From Bathymodiolus brooksi (taxonomy: Eukaryota; Mollusca; Bivalvia; Mytilida; Modiolidae), in contig OY804579.1 of NCBI GenBank assembly GCA_963680875.1, forward strand, positions 15,453,506-15,517,505: a stretch of DNA of 64,000 nt. Direction: 5' to 3'. Below are positions 42,836 through 56,800 of the stretch, piece after piece. Numbering within the stretch: the stretch's first letter is position 1; every line of letters begins with the position of its first letter. A program made the translations under genes and the position numbers. The notes beneath the pieces are model-generated. The model was not told the DNA's origin. It ran no database searches and worked only from the letters and a program-made list of their open reading frames with translations.

Positions 42836-45440
42836 AAAATCACTGTCCAGACAACCATAATAAGAGATCGTCAGAAATACATGACAGACACATTAAAATC
42901 ACTGTCCAGACAACCATAACAAGAGATCGTCAGAAATACATGACAGACACATTTAAATCACTGTCCAGACAACCATAACAAGAGATCTTCAGAAATACAT
43001 GACAGACACATTAAAATCACTGTCCAGACAACCATAACAAGAGATCATCAGAAATACATGACAGACACATTAAAATCACTGTCCAGACAACCATAACAAG
43101 AGATCATCAGAAATACATGACAGACACATTAAAATCACTGTCCAGACAACCATAACAAGATATCGTCAGAAATACATGACAGACACATTAAAATCACTGT
43201 CCAGACAACCATAACAAGAGATCATCAGAAATACATGACAGACACATTAAAATCACTGTCCAGACAACCATAACAAGAGATCATCAGAAATACATGACAG
43301 ACACATTAAAATCACTGTCCAGACAACCATAACAAGAGATCATCAGAAATACATGACAGACACATTAAAATCACTGTCCAGACAACCATAACAAGAGATC
43401 ATCAGAAATACATGACAGACACATTAAAATCACTGTCCAGACAACCATAACAAGAGATTGTCAGAAATACATGACAGACACATTAAAATCACTGTCCAGA
43501 CAACCATAACAAGAGATCGTCAGAAATACATGACAAACACATTAAAATCACTGTCCAGACAACCATAACAAGAGATCATCAGAAATACATGACAGACACA
43601 TTAAAATCACTGTCCAGACAACCATAATAAGAGATCGTCAGAAATACATGACAGACACATTAAAATCACTGTCCAGACAACCATAACAAGAGATCATCAG
43701 AAATACATGACAGACACATTAAAATCACTGTCCAGACAACCATAACTAGAGATCATCAGAAATACATGACAGACACATTAAAATCACTGTCCAGACAACC
43801 ATAACAAGAGATCATCAGAAATACATGACAGACACATTAAAATCACTGTCCAGACAACCATAACAAGAGATCATCAGAAATACATGACAGACACATTAAA
43901 ATCACTGTCCAGACAACCATAACAAGAGATCATCAGAAAAGATTCCTATGTCCAGACAACCATAACAAGAGATCATCAGAAATACATGACAGACACATTA
44001 AAATCACTGTCCAGACAACCATAACAAGAGATCATCAGAAATACATGACAGACACATTAAAATCACTGTCCAGACAACCATAACAAGAGATCATCAGAAA
44101 TACATGACGGACACATTAAAATCACTGTCCAGACAACCATAACAAGAGATCATCAGAAATACATGACAGACACATTAAAATCACTGTCCAGACAACCATA
44201 ATAAGAGATCGTCAGAAATACATGACAGACACATTAAAATCACTGTCCAGACAACCATAACAAGAGATCATCAGAAATACATGACAGACACATTAAAATC
44301 ACTGTCCAGACAACCATAACTAGAGATCATCAGAAATACATGACAGACACATTAAAATCACTGTCCAGACAACCATAGCAAGAGATCATCAGAAATACAT
44401 GACAGACACATTAAAATCACTGTCCAGACAACCATAACAAGAGATCATCAGAAATACATGACAGACACATTAAAATCACTGTCCAGACAACCATAACAAG
44501 AGATCATCAGAAATACATGACAGACACATTAAAATCACTGTCCAGACAACCATAACAAGAGATCATCAGAAATACATGACAGACACATTAAAATCACTGT
44601 CCAGACAACCATAACAAGAGATCATCAGAAATACATGACAGACACATTAAAATCACTGTCCAGACAACCATAACAAGAGATCATCAGAAATACATGACAG
44701 ACACATTAAAATCACTGTCCAGACAACCATAACAAGAGATCGTCAGAAATACATGACAGACACATTAAAATCACTGTCCAGACAACCATAACAAGAGATC
44801 ATCAGAAATACATGACAGACACATTAAAATCACTGTCCAGACAACCATAACAAGAGATCATCAGAAAAGATTCCTATGTCCAGACAACCATAACAAGAGA
44901 TCATCAGAAATACATGACAGACACATTAAAATCACTGTCCAGACAACCATAACAAGAGATCATCAGAAATACATGACAGACACATTAAAATCACTGTCCA
45001 GACAACCATAACAAGAGATCATCAGAAATACATGACAGACACATTAAAATCACTGTCCAGACAACCATAACAAGAGATCGTCAGAAATACATGACAGACA
45101 CATTAAAATCACTGTCCAGACAACCATAACAAGAGATCGTCAGAAATACATGACAGACACATTAAAATCACTGTCCAGACAACCATAACAAGAGATCATC
45201 AGAAATACATGATAGACACATTAAAATCACTGTCCAGACAACCATAACAAGAGATCATCAGAAATACATGACAGACACATTAAAATCACTGTCCAGACAA
45301 CCATAACTAGAGATCATCAGAAATACATGACAGACACATTAAAATCACTGTCCAGACAACCATAACAAGAGATCATCAGAAATACATGACAGACACATTA
45401 AAATCACTGTCCAGACAACCATAACAAGACAGATCATCAG
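42836..45440. repeat. 59-bp minisatellite downstream of GPS1 (about 44 copies)
   Basis: Units of AAAATCACTGTCCAGACAAC, CATAACAAGAGATCATCAGA, AATACATGACAGACACATT. Variants ATCGTC/ATCATC and AACTAGAG mark units. A shortened unit containing GATTCCTATG occurs at 43941 and 44869, a 928-bp internal duplication. Starts within the likely 3' UTR/flank of GPS1. Confidence 0.97.
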
Positions 45441-45489
45441 ATTCCTACAATTTTAGAAGTTTTGTAATTGTATTTAATGTTTTTTCAGT

Positions 45490-46708
45490 CTATGATACAA
45501 AGGACTATAAGTGGATGATTATTGTCAAGTTTTTATCTCACCTGATACAAAGGATTATGAGTGGATGATTATTGTCAAGTTTTTATCTCACCTGATACAA
45601 AGGACTATGAGTGGATGATTATTGTCAAGTTTTTATCTCACCTGATACAAAGGACTATGAGTGGATGATTATTGTCAAGTTTTTATCTCACCTGATACAA
45701 AGGACTATGAGTGGATGATTATTGTCAAGTTTTTATCTCACCTGATACAAAGGATTATGAGTGGATGATTATTGTCAAGTTTTTATCTCACCTGATACAA
45801 AGGACTATGAGTGGATGATTATTGTCAAGTTTTTATCTCACCTGATACAAAGGACTATGAGTGGATGATTATTGTCAAGTTTTTATCTCACCTGATACAA
45901 AGGACTATGAGTGGATGATTATTGCAAGTTTTTATCTCACCTGATACAAAGGCCTATGAGTGGATGATTATTGTCAAGTTTTTATCTCACCTGATACAAA
46001 GGACTATGAGTGGATGATTATTGTCAAGTTTTTATCTCACCTGATACAAAGGACTATGAGTGGATGATTATTGTCAAGTTTTTATCTCACCTGATACAAA
46101 GGATTATGAGTGGATGATTATTGTCAAGTTTTTATCTCACCTGATACAAAGGACTATGAGTGGATGATTATTGTCAAGTTTTTATCTCACCTGATACAAA
46201 GGACTATGAGTGGATGATTATTGTCAAGTTTTTATCTCACCTGATACAAAGGACTATGAGTGGATGATTATTGTCAAGTTTTTATCTCACCTGATACAAA
46301 GGACTATGAGTGGATGATTATTGTCAAGTTTTTATCTCACCTGATACAAAGGACTATGAGTGGATGATTATTGTCAAGTTTTTATCTCACCTGATACAAA
46401 GGACTATGAGTGGATGATTATTGTCAAGTTTTTATCTCACCTGATACAAAGGACTATGAGTGGATGATTATTGTCAAGTTTTTATCTCACCTGATACAAA
46501 GGACTATGAGTGGATGATTATTGTCAAGTTTTTATCTCACCTGATACAAAGGACTATGAGTGGATGCTTATTGTCAAGTTTTTATCTCACCTGATACAAA
46601 GGACTATGAGTGGATGATTATTGTCAAGTTTTTATCTCACCTGATACAAAGGACTATGAGTGGATGATTATTGTCAAGTTTTTATCTCACCTGATACAAA
46701 GGACTGTG
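45490..46708. repeat. 50-bp minisatellite (about 24 copies)
   Basis: Units of CCTGATACAAAGGACTATGA, GTGGATGATTATTGTCAAGT, TTTTATCTCA with GATTATG and one-base-deletion variants. Follows the 59-bp array after about 50 bp of other sequence. Confidence 0.97.
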
Positions 46709-46719
46709 AGGACTTGTCA

Positions 46720-47280
46720 TCAGTTTGCATCCATTGTGGTGGTGGTCATTATCATTCATTTATATCTTTTCTGATGAAAGTACTCGGCCAAATGGAAACA
46801 AACTTTGTAGGAATGTTCCATTGATGGACCTTATTTGAATTCCAAGTTGACCACCATCGCATGACATAATTTAACATTAGACCCTTTGAAAGAATGCATA
46901 AAGTGTTTTTCCCTGAAACTGCAAACTTATTTAAATGCAAACTGCACATGAAGAATCAATATATAGTACCTTACAGAGGTTATATTTTTTTTATATAAAT
47001 CAGTAATCCAAGATGGCCACCAACTTAGGACAATGTTTAACATACAAACCCAATTTGAAAAATGTTCTAAAAAACTATTTCTCTGAAGCCACTTAACCTT
47101 TAAATTAGAAACTTGGCTGGAATGTTCTCGAAATTGCCAAATACAAAATTTATGTTTTTCGTCAATTGGAAAAAAACATGATAAAACTTTAAAAAAGTCT
47201 AATTCTCTGAAACCACAGAACTGTTGGAAAGCAGACTTGATTGGTATGTTCCTTGTATGGTAATCTACAAAGTAAATTAG
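46720..47280. repeat. Diverged tandem-core element copy
   Basis: Two to three weak repeats of the pattern TTTCTGATGAAAGTACTCGG, CCAAATGGAAACAAACTTTG, ACATTAGACCCTTTG, AGATGGCCACCAAC, related to the cores at 25643 and 31799. It is old and degraded. Confidence 0.6.
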
Positions 47281-47296
47281 ACAAAAATAACACATA

Positions 47297-47962
47297 AATA
47301 AGATAACAAGGTAAACAGGTAAACTAAACACATAAATGATATAACAAGGTAAACTAAACACATAAATGATATAACAAGGTAAACTAAACACATAAATGAT
47401 ATAACAAGGTAAACTAAACACATAAATGACATAACAAGGTAAACTAAACACATAAATGATATAACAAGGTAAACTAAACACATAAATGATATAACAAGGT
47501 AAACTAAACACATAAATGATATAACAAGGTAAACTAAACACATAAATGATATAACAAGGTAAACTAAACACATAAATGATATAACAAGGTAAACTAAACA
47601 CATAAATGACATAACAAGGTAAACTAAACACATAAATGATATAACAAGGTAAACTAAACACATAAATGACATAACAAGGTAAACTAAACACATAAATGAT
47701 ATAACAAGGTAAACTAAACACATAAATGATATAACAAGGTAAACTAAACACATAAATGACATAACAAGGTAAACTAAACACATAAATGATATAACAAGGT
47801 AAACTAAACACATAAATGACATAACAAGGTAAACTAAACACATAAATGACATAACAAGGTAAACTAAACACATAAATGACATAACAAGGTAAACTAAACA
47901 CATAAATGATATAACAAGGTAAACTAAACACATAAATGACATAACAAGATAAACACATACAT
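47297..47962. repeat. 30-bp minisatellite (about 21 copies)
   Basis: Units of AACTAAACACATAAATGATA, TAACAAGGTA with a GATATA/GACATA alternation. The period is a multiple of 3, which creates long minus-strand frames with ten-residue hydrophobic repeats; these are artefacts. The array resumes in degenerate form at 48181-48262. Confidence 0.97.
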
Positions 47963-47966
47963 GATT

Positions 47967-48180
47967 TGATTTTTGATTTTTGGTGTTTTAATGCCACTTT
48001 CAGCAATATTTCGGCTATATCATGGCGACCAGTTTTAGTGGTGGAGGAAGCCGAAGTACCCGGAGAGAACCACTGACCATGGGCAAGCAACTGGTAAACT
48101 TTATCACATGCGGCTGCGAGTCAAGTGCACCCTTTTTTGTAATTTACAAAGCCGGGTGCGAACCCACGCTGTATTGGTGA
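47967..48180 (-). mobile_element. Second-family SINE inserted in the 30-bp minisatellite
   Basis: Tail GGTGTTTTAATGCCACTTTC, ATATCATGGCGACCAGTTTT, ACCATGGGCAAGCAACTGG, then CGGCTGCGAGTCAAGTGCAC and GGGTGCGAACCCACGC. Array sequence is present on both sides with ACACATA-ATGAT at each border, a likely target duplication. The extreme head is missing. It shows the uninterrupted form of the site filled at 31799. Confidence 0.85.
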
Positions 48181-48262
48181 TACACATAAATGATATAACA
48201 AGATAAATGCATAAATGACATAACCAGGTAAACACATAAATGACAAGGTAAACACATAAATC

Positions 48263-49979
48263 TGTTTGAGGAATAAATTGTAATAAATGCTAATATACAT
48301 GTACAAAATATATTTATCTTTATTTACCAAATACATTTATGTCGGGGAGATATAGGTTTAAGTGGGGGGGAAATGTACATTTAATGTCTGGAAAACAAAC
48401 ATTTTTTCTGGGAGATGTACATTTATGCCTTACTATCGAGTACCCAAAACTTACCATTTTTCAAACCCAGACTATTATTTGTGGTAAGGTGTAGACAAGT
48501 CTGCTTGGAAGCATACATTTCACAGCTGACCTAGATGAAACATCAATGTGAGGTATTCTCAACACATACATTGTACTCTATAAATTTTTAATATTTCCAC
48601 CTTAATCTCACAGACCACTTGCTCAAATGGAACTTGGCAACAAATGAGCAATTTGCTGGCCATATTATTTAAATTTGTTTAAGCTATCAGTTGCATCTTT
48701 AGTTTGTAATTAACAAGGACAGTAGTCGTCAATTCTGGTTGTTAAGCTACAAAATGTCATCTATTACCACTGGTATCTTCAAAGTTTTCTTTCTATATGT
48801 CAAAAGGTGAATATAAAGCTTTTGGGACTTGTCTTTTGGAAGCTTGAGGGTTAAACTCAGTCGCACAAGAGTACAAGAGCAAAATTATATTGGTTAAGTC
48901 AAAATAATGCAAAAGGAACATCACTTTTATAGTCATTTTATAGGTATTCAAGGAGCACAACTAATATCACAAAGATGGTGTCAGACTGTTTCTATCATGT
49001 AGACATGTGACTATATAGCTATATACTAACATCTACATGTAAATGTGATGCAGGACTACCACAAAGATTAATTACAAATAGAGTAATTATACAAACAGTG
49101 CTATAAGGGTGCCTGATGTCACTATACAATAATTGATATAACCAATAACACTAGTATGAAAGTCTAGAGGCGACTTCTTAATTCCTAGTTCTAAATCATT
49201 AATTTGAAACTTGACATATCAAGCCTGAAGGACCTTCCTAATGTTCAATTCTTTCTGGGGCTCCTAATTCAATTAATTGCTTTAAAACAAATAATCCAAC
49301 CCTTCCTTACCTATCACACCCTTGTCCTAGAATCAAACAGTCATCCCTTAAGGATCACCGGTAGATGTTAAAAAGACACTTCAGACTTGATATTCAAATT
49401 TTGAGTTGAGAATTAAGATGTTCCCTGTAGACTTTCGTACAAGGGATTCCATCAAAATATTTGTAAGGTCAATTTAATGTGTAAAACAACGTCATATCAG
49501 AAATTCATGACGGATAAGTATTTTACTTACGTCTTGTGTGGGGGAAAATTAAGTGAGTTACTTTTGACGAATTGATTCCTAGTCTGGTCATTTATTACTG
49601 CTATTGTGCCATCTCTGTTTATGTTGTTATTTATTATCGTGATGGTATGTGGTCTTTTTTTGTGGAAGCGTGTGATTATATCTGTTTTTTCATTGGAGAT
49701 CCAGTTGTCAGGAATAGTGTTGGAATCCCATTGGTTGATTTAACACTGCCAGTTTTTGTGTCTGTCCCTAGCTAGGACCTGGATTTCCAAAGTCATGTCA
49801 TGATCTTTTTCGTGTTCAGTATTTGAGGTGAGAGATTAAGATTTGTGGAATTGTTGACCATCAACCGACAAGACATTAGTGACATAGATATTGCTCATGC
49901 AAGAACATGTTTAAATTTTGAGTGTCAGACTCTTAAGACTATCACAACCTCGACACATACTTCTCCTGTTTGACATCCC
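48263..49979. other. Unassigned intergenic stretch
   Basis: No gene recognised on either strand. A 67-codon plus-strand frame at 49572-49775 has no recognisable domain and no splice context. The stretch just before 49980 may be decayed mobile-element sequence. Confidence 0.5.
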
Positions 49980-50040
49980 CAAGAACTTCTGAGATATTTG
50001 TATGGCAAACTAGTTGGATCCCATGCGGTATAACACAACA

Positions 50041-50256
50041 CCAGGGCTTGCATGCAACTTGTGGGTCTAAAAACAACTGGAGTCGAGCTAGAATTGCTGT
50101 CGGATCACGACATACTGCTCATGTTTTAAAGGTATGAGAGATGGTTTAGTGATGATATTCCATCCTGATACCAAGTGTTGAACGACTACCACAAAACCCT
50201 ACCAAGTATCTGACTTACTTGGACATTAACAACCTTTACGGCAATGGCACAACAAA
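50041..50256 (+). pseudogene. Relic of a Polinton-type family B DNA polymerase
   Basis: Broken plus-strand frames resemble the protein-primed PolB of Polinton/Maverick elements. From 50046 one frame reads TGVELELLSDHDILLMF and stops at 50127; the next bases read KGMRDGLVMIF, and a third frame gives the palm motif YLDINNLYG at 50216-50242. The order matches PolB, where LELLxDxDMLLMFEKGIRGG is followed by YLDANNLYG. Several frameshifts and stops make it non-functional. Integrase or capsid genes of such an element are not seen nearby. Confidence 0.7.
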
Positions 50257-50262
50257 AGCTTA

Positions 50263-50744
50263 CCAACAGGAGATTTTTAATGGGTAGAAAGGACAGATTA
50301 AATCTTAACACTTACTGATGACGTCTTGTTCATTTCTAGTTCTACAATACAAGACTTTGAACATTTCCAATCTATTGCTTTCAACATTTTTATGCCCCCG
50401 CGACAAAAGTGACAGGGATATCTTTACCGAGATCAACAATATTGCACTCTCTGCCAAAAATGACATTCGATAAATGAACAGAAACAAACCCGACATTTTA
50501 TCCCAATTTCAACAAAAGCCGCGATATAGTACATGGTGACAAGAGTTGTTTGACATCATAGGTAGTACTATCTCTACAACATAAACAATTCTTTCTGGTA
50601 TTGTGTGTACATGAGCAACCACTTTTAGAGGTATGGTCACCATAGAACACCTGGTGACTGACCGAGATGTGAACAAATAAAATCACTCTTCTTTAACTTG
50701 ACTTTTACAAATTAATTTTCATGATATCTGTTTTGTTATAGACC
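50263..50744. other. Unassigned stretch before the large satellite
   Basis: No coding sequence recognised; possibly more of the decayed Polinton-like element. Confidence 0.4.
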
Positions 50745-50870
50745 ACTACACACTGAGTTGTATTATTATAGTGCTTGGTCATTGAAAATTTAGTCCCAGT
50801 CACATCGCTCAACTCGAACACATAATCCCAGTTCAGAGCCAACCAGTTTTTGCACTTAGTGAAGAAGAAG
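50745..50870 (-). repeat. Mollusc repeat block bordering the satellite
   Basis: On the minus strand TGCAAAAACTGGTTGGCTCT, GGGATTATGTGTTCGAGTTG, GATGTGACTGGGAC and AGCACTATAATAATA follow directly from the first satellite unit. I recall this CTGGTTGGC...GCACTATAA pattern as a dispersed bivalve repeat; that is recall, not a search. Confidence 0.45.
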
Positions 50871-53800
50871 CAAACACGAATTCTATAGTCTTTGATATGA
50901 CCTGACCAGGTCTCAAACCTGTTTTCTATCACACGAAGCAGCTAACACCAATTCTTTGATATGACCTGACCAGATCTCAAACCCGTGATCTATCACACGA
51001 AGCAGCTAACACCAATTCTATAGTCTTTGATATGACCTGACCAGATCTCAAACCCGTGATCTATCACACAAAGCAGCAAACACGAATTCTATAGTCTTTG
51101 ATATGACCTGACCAGGTCTCAAACCCGTGATCTATCACACGAAGCAGCTAACACCAATTCTTTGATATGACCTGACCAGATCTCAAACCCGTGATCTATC
51201 ACACAAAGCAGCTAACACCAATTCTATAGTCTTTGATATGACCTGACCAGGTCTCAAACCCGTGATCTATCACACGAAGCAGCTAACACCAATTCCATAG
51301 TCTTTGATATGACCTGACCAGATCTCAAACCCGTGATCTATCACGCAAAGCATCAAACACCAATTCTTTGATATGACCTGACCAGATCTCAAACCCGTGA
51401 TCTATCACAAGAAGCAGCTAACACCAATTCTATAGTCTTTGATATGACCTGACCAGATCTCAAACCCGTGATCTATCACACAAAGCAGCAAACACGAATT
51501 CTAAAGTCTTTGATATGACCTGACCAGATCTCAAACCCATGATCTATCACACAAAGCAGCTAACACCAATTCCATAGTCTTTGATATGACCTGACCAGAT
51601 CTCAAACCCGTGATCTATCACACGAAGCAGCAAACACCAATTCTTTGATATGACCTGACCAGATCTCAAACCCGTGATCTATCACACGAAGCAGCTAACA
51701 CCAATTCTATAGTCTTTGATATGACCTGACCAGATCTCAAACCCGTGATCTATCACACGAAGCAGCTAACACCAATTCTATAGTCTTTGATATGACCTGA
51801 CCAGATCTCAAACCCGTGATCTATCACACAAAGCAGCAAACACCAATTCTAAAGTCTTTGATATGACCTGACCAGATCTCAAACCCATGATCTATCACAC
51901 AAAGCAGCTAACACCAATTCCATAGTCTTTGATATGACCTGACCAGATCTCAAATCCGTGATCTATCACACGAAGCAGCTAACACCAATTCTTTGATATG
52001 ACCTGACCAGATCTCAAACCCGTGATCTATCACACGAAGCAGCAAACACGAATTCTATAGTCTTTGATATGACCTGACCAGATCTCAAACCCGTGATCTA
52101 TCACACAAAGCAGCTAACACCAATTCCATAGTCTTTGATATGACCTGACCAGATCTCAAACCCGTGATCTATCACACAAAGCATCAAACACCAATTCTTT
52201 GATATGACCTGACCAGATCTCAAACCCGTGATCTATCACACGAAGCAGCTAACACCAATTCTATAGTCTTTGATATGACCTGACCAGATCTCAAACCCGT
52301 GATCTATCACACAAAGCAGCAAATACCAATTCTATAGTCTTTGATATGACCTGACCAGGTCTCAAACCCGTGATCTAGCACACAAAGCAGCTAACACCAA
52401 TTCCATAGTCTTTGATATGACCTGACCAGGTCTCAAACCCGTTGTCTATCACACGAAGCAGCTAACACCAAATCCATAGTCTTTGATATGACCTGACCAG
52501 GTCTCAAACCCGTGATCTATCACACGAAGCAGCTAACACGAATTCTATAGTCTTTGATATGACCTGACCAGGTCTCCAACCCGTGATCTATCACACAAAG
52601 CAGCTAACACCAATTCCATAGTCTTTGATATGACCTGACCAGATCTCAAACCCGTGATCTATCACACGAAGCAGCTAACACCAATTCTTTGATATGACCT
52701 GACCAGGTCTCAAACCCGTGATCTATCACACGAAGCAGCTAACACCAATTCCATAGTCTTTGATATGACCTGACCAGATCTCAAACCCGTGATCTATCAC
52801 ACAAAGCAGCAAACACCAATTCTATAGTCTTTGATATGACCTGACCAGATCCCAAACCCGTGATCTATCACACGAAGCAGCTAACACCAATTCTTTGATA
52901 TGACCTGACCAGGTCTCGAACCCGTTGTCTATCACACGAAGCAGCAAACACCAATTCTTTGATATGACCTGAACAGATCTCAAACCCGTGATCTATCACA
53001 CAAAGCAGCAAACACCAATTCTATAGTCTTTGATATGACCTGACCAGGTCTCAAACCCGTTGTCTATCACACGAAGCAGCTAACACCAATTCCATAGTCT
53101 TTGATATGACCTGACCAGAGCTCAAACCCGTGATCTATCACACGAAGCAGCTAACACCAATTCTTTGATATGACCTGACCAGGTCTCGAACCCGTTGTCT
53201 ATCACACGAAGCAGCTAACACCAATTCTTTGATATGACCTGAAAAGGTCTCGAACCCGTGATCTATCACACGAAGCAGCAAACACCAATTCTTTGATATG
53301 ACCTGACCATATCTCAAACCCGTGATCTATCACACAAAGCAGCTAACACCAATTCCATAGTCTTTGATATGACCTGACCAGGTCTCAAACCCGTGATCTA
53401 TCACACAAAGCAGCAAACACGAATTCTAAAGTCTTTGATATGACCTGACCAGGTCTCAAACCCGTTGTCTATCACACGAAGCAGCAAACACCAACTCTAT
53501 AGTCTTTGATATGACCTGACCAGATCTCAAACCCGTGATCTATCACACAAAGCAGCTAACACCAATTCTATAGTCTTTGATATGACCTGACCAGAGCTCA
53601 AACCCGTGATCTATCACACGAAGCAGCTAACACCAATTCTTTGATATGACCTGACCAGGTCTCGAACCCGTTGTCTATCACACGAAGCAGCTAACACCAA
53701 TTCTTTGATATGACCTGACCATATCTCAAACCCGTGATCTATCACACAAAGCAGCTAACACCAATTCTATAGTCTTTGATATGACCTGACCAGAGCTCAA

Positions 53801-56800
53801 ACCCGTGATCTATCACACGAAGCAGCTAACACCAATTCTTTGATATGACCTGACCAGGTCTCGAACCCGTTGTCTATCACACAAAGCAGCAAACACCAAT
53901 TCTATAGTCTTTGATATGACCTGACCAGGTCTCAAACCCGTTGTCTATCACACGAAGCAGCTAACACCAATTCCATAGTCTTTGATATGACCTGACCAGG
54001 TCTCAAACCCGTGATCTATCACACAAAGCAGCAAACACCAATTCCATAGTCTTTGATATGACCTGACCAGGTCTCAAACCCGTTTTCTATCACACGAAGC
54101 AGCTAACACCAATTCTATAGTCTTTGATATGACCTGACCGGTCTCAAACCCGTGATCTATCACACGAAGCAGCTAACACCAATTCCATAGTCTTTGATAT
54201 GACCTGACCAGGTCTCAAACCCGTGATCTATCACACAAAGCAGCAAACACGAATTCTATAGTCTTTGATATGACCTGACCAGGTCTCAAACCCGTTGTCT
54301 ATCACATGAAGCAGCAAACACGAATTCTATTGTCTTTGATATGACCTGACCAGATCTCAAACCCGTGATCTATCACACAAAGCAGCTAATACCAATTCTA
54401 TAGTCTTTGATATGACCTGACCAGAGCTCAAACCCGTGATCTATCACACGAAGCAGCTAACACCAATTCTTTGATATGACCTGACCAGGTCTCGAACCCG
54501 TTGTCTATCACACGAAGCAGCTAACACCAATTCCATAGTCTTTGATATGACCTGACCAGGTCTCAAACCCGTGATCTATCACACAAAGCAGCAAACACGA
54601 ATTCTATAGTCTTTGATATGACCTGACCAGGTCTCAAACCCGTTGTCTATCACACGAAGCAGCTAACACCAATTCCATAGTCTTTGATATGACCTGACCA
54701 GGTCTCGAACCCGTTGTCTATCACACGAGGCAGCAAACACCAATTCTTTGATATGACCTGACCAGATCTCAAACCCGTGATCTATCACACAAAGCAGCTA
54801 ACACCAATTCTAAAGTCTTTGATATGACCTGACCAGATCAAAAACCCGTGATCTATCACACGAAGCAGCCAACACCAATTCTTTGATATGACTTGACCAG
54901 GTCTCAAACCCGTTGTCTATCACACGAAGCAGCTAACACCAATTCTATAGTCTTTGATATGACCTGACCAGATCTCAAACCCGTGATCTATCACACAAAG
55001 CAGCAAACACCAATTCTAAAGTCTTTGATATGACCTGACCAGATCTCAAACCCGTGATCTATCACACGAAGCAGCAAACACGAATTCTATAGTCTTTGAT
55101 ATGACCTGACCAGGTCTCGAACCCGTTGTCTATCACACGAAGCAGCTAACACCAATTCCATAGTCTTTGATATGACCTGACCAGATCTCAAACCCATGAT
55201 CTATCACACAAAGCAGCAAACACCAATTCTATAGTCTTTGATATGACCTGACCAGATCTCAAACCCGTGATCTATCACACAAAGCAGCAAACACCAAATC
55301 TATAGTCTTTGATATGACCTGACCAGGTCTCAAACCCGTTGTCTATCACACGAAGCAGCTAACACCAATTCCATAGTCTTTGATATGACCTGACCAGGTC
55401 TCAAAGCCGTGATCTATCACACAAAGCAGCAAACACGAATTCTAAAGTCTTTGATATGACCTGACCAGGTCTCAAACCCGTTGTCTATCACACGAAGCAG
55501 CTAACACCAATTCCATAGTCTTTGATATGACCTGACCAGGTCTCAAACCCGTGATCCATCACACAAAGCAGCAAACACGAATTCTATAGTCTTTGATATG
55601 ACCTGACCAGGTCTCAAACCCGTTGTCTATCACACGAAGCAGCTAACACCAATTCCATAGTCTTTGATATGACCTGACCAGGTCTCGAACCCGTTGTCTA
55701 TCACACGAGGCAGCAAACACCAATTCTTTGATATGACCTGACCAGATCTCAAACCCGTGATCTATCACACAAAGCAGCTAACACCAATTCCATAGTCTTT
55801 GATATGACCTGACCAGATCTCAAACCCGTGATCTATCACACGAAGCAGCCAACACCAATTCTTTGATATGACTTGACCAGGTCTCAAACCCGTTGTCTAT
55901 CACACGAAGCAGCTAACACCAATTCTATAGTCTTTGATATGACCTGACCAGATCTCAAACCCGTGATCTATCACACAAAGCAGCAAACACCAATTCTAAA
56001 GTCTTTGATATGACCTGACCAGATCTCAAACCCGTGATCTATCACACGAAACAGCAAACACGAATTCTAAAGTCTTTGATATGACCTGACCAGATCTCAA
56101 ACCCGTGATCTATCACACAAAGCAGCAAACACCAATTCTATAGTCTTTGATATGACCTGACCAGGTCTCGAACCCGTGATCTATCACACAAAGCAGCAAA
56201 CACCAATTCTTTGATATGACCTGACCAGATCTCAAACCCGTGATCTATCACACGAAGCAGCTAACACCAATTCTTTGATATGACCTGACCAGATCTGAAA
56301 CCCGTGATCTATCACACAAAGCAGCTAACACCAATTCCATAGTCTTTGATATGACCTGACCAGATCTCAAACCCGTGATCTATCACACAAAGCAGCTAAC
56401 ACCAATTCCATAGTCTTTGATATGACCTGACCAGATCTCAAACCCGTGATCTATCACACGAAGCAGCCAACACCAATTCTTTGATATGACCTGACCAGAT
56501 CTCAAACCCGTGATCTATCACACAAAGCAGCTAACACCAATTCCATAGTCTTTGATATGACCTGACCAGGTCTCAAACCCGTGATCTATCACACAAAGCA
56601 GCAAACACGAATTCTATAGTCTTTGATATGACCTGACCAGGTCTCAAACCCGTTGTCTATCACACGAAGCAGCTAACACCAATTCCATAGTCTTTGATAT
56701 GACCTGACCAGGTCTCGAACCCATTGTCTATCACACGAGGCAGCAAACACCAATTCTTTGATATGACCTGACCAGATCTGAAACCCGTGATCTATCACAC

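Noticed and set aside
42836..45440. CRISPR-like regular repeat
   Set aside because: The 59-bp units have no spacers; this is a minisatellite.
46927..48090. 387-codon and 221-codon minus-strand frames with hydrophobic ten-residue repeats
   Set aside because: They translate the 30-bp minisatellite and flanking repeats; no recognisable protein.
49572..49775. 67-codon frame as a small membrane protein
   Set aside because: Hydrophobic composition only, no homology recognised, AT-rich context with no supporting signals.
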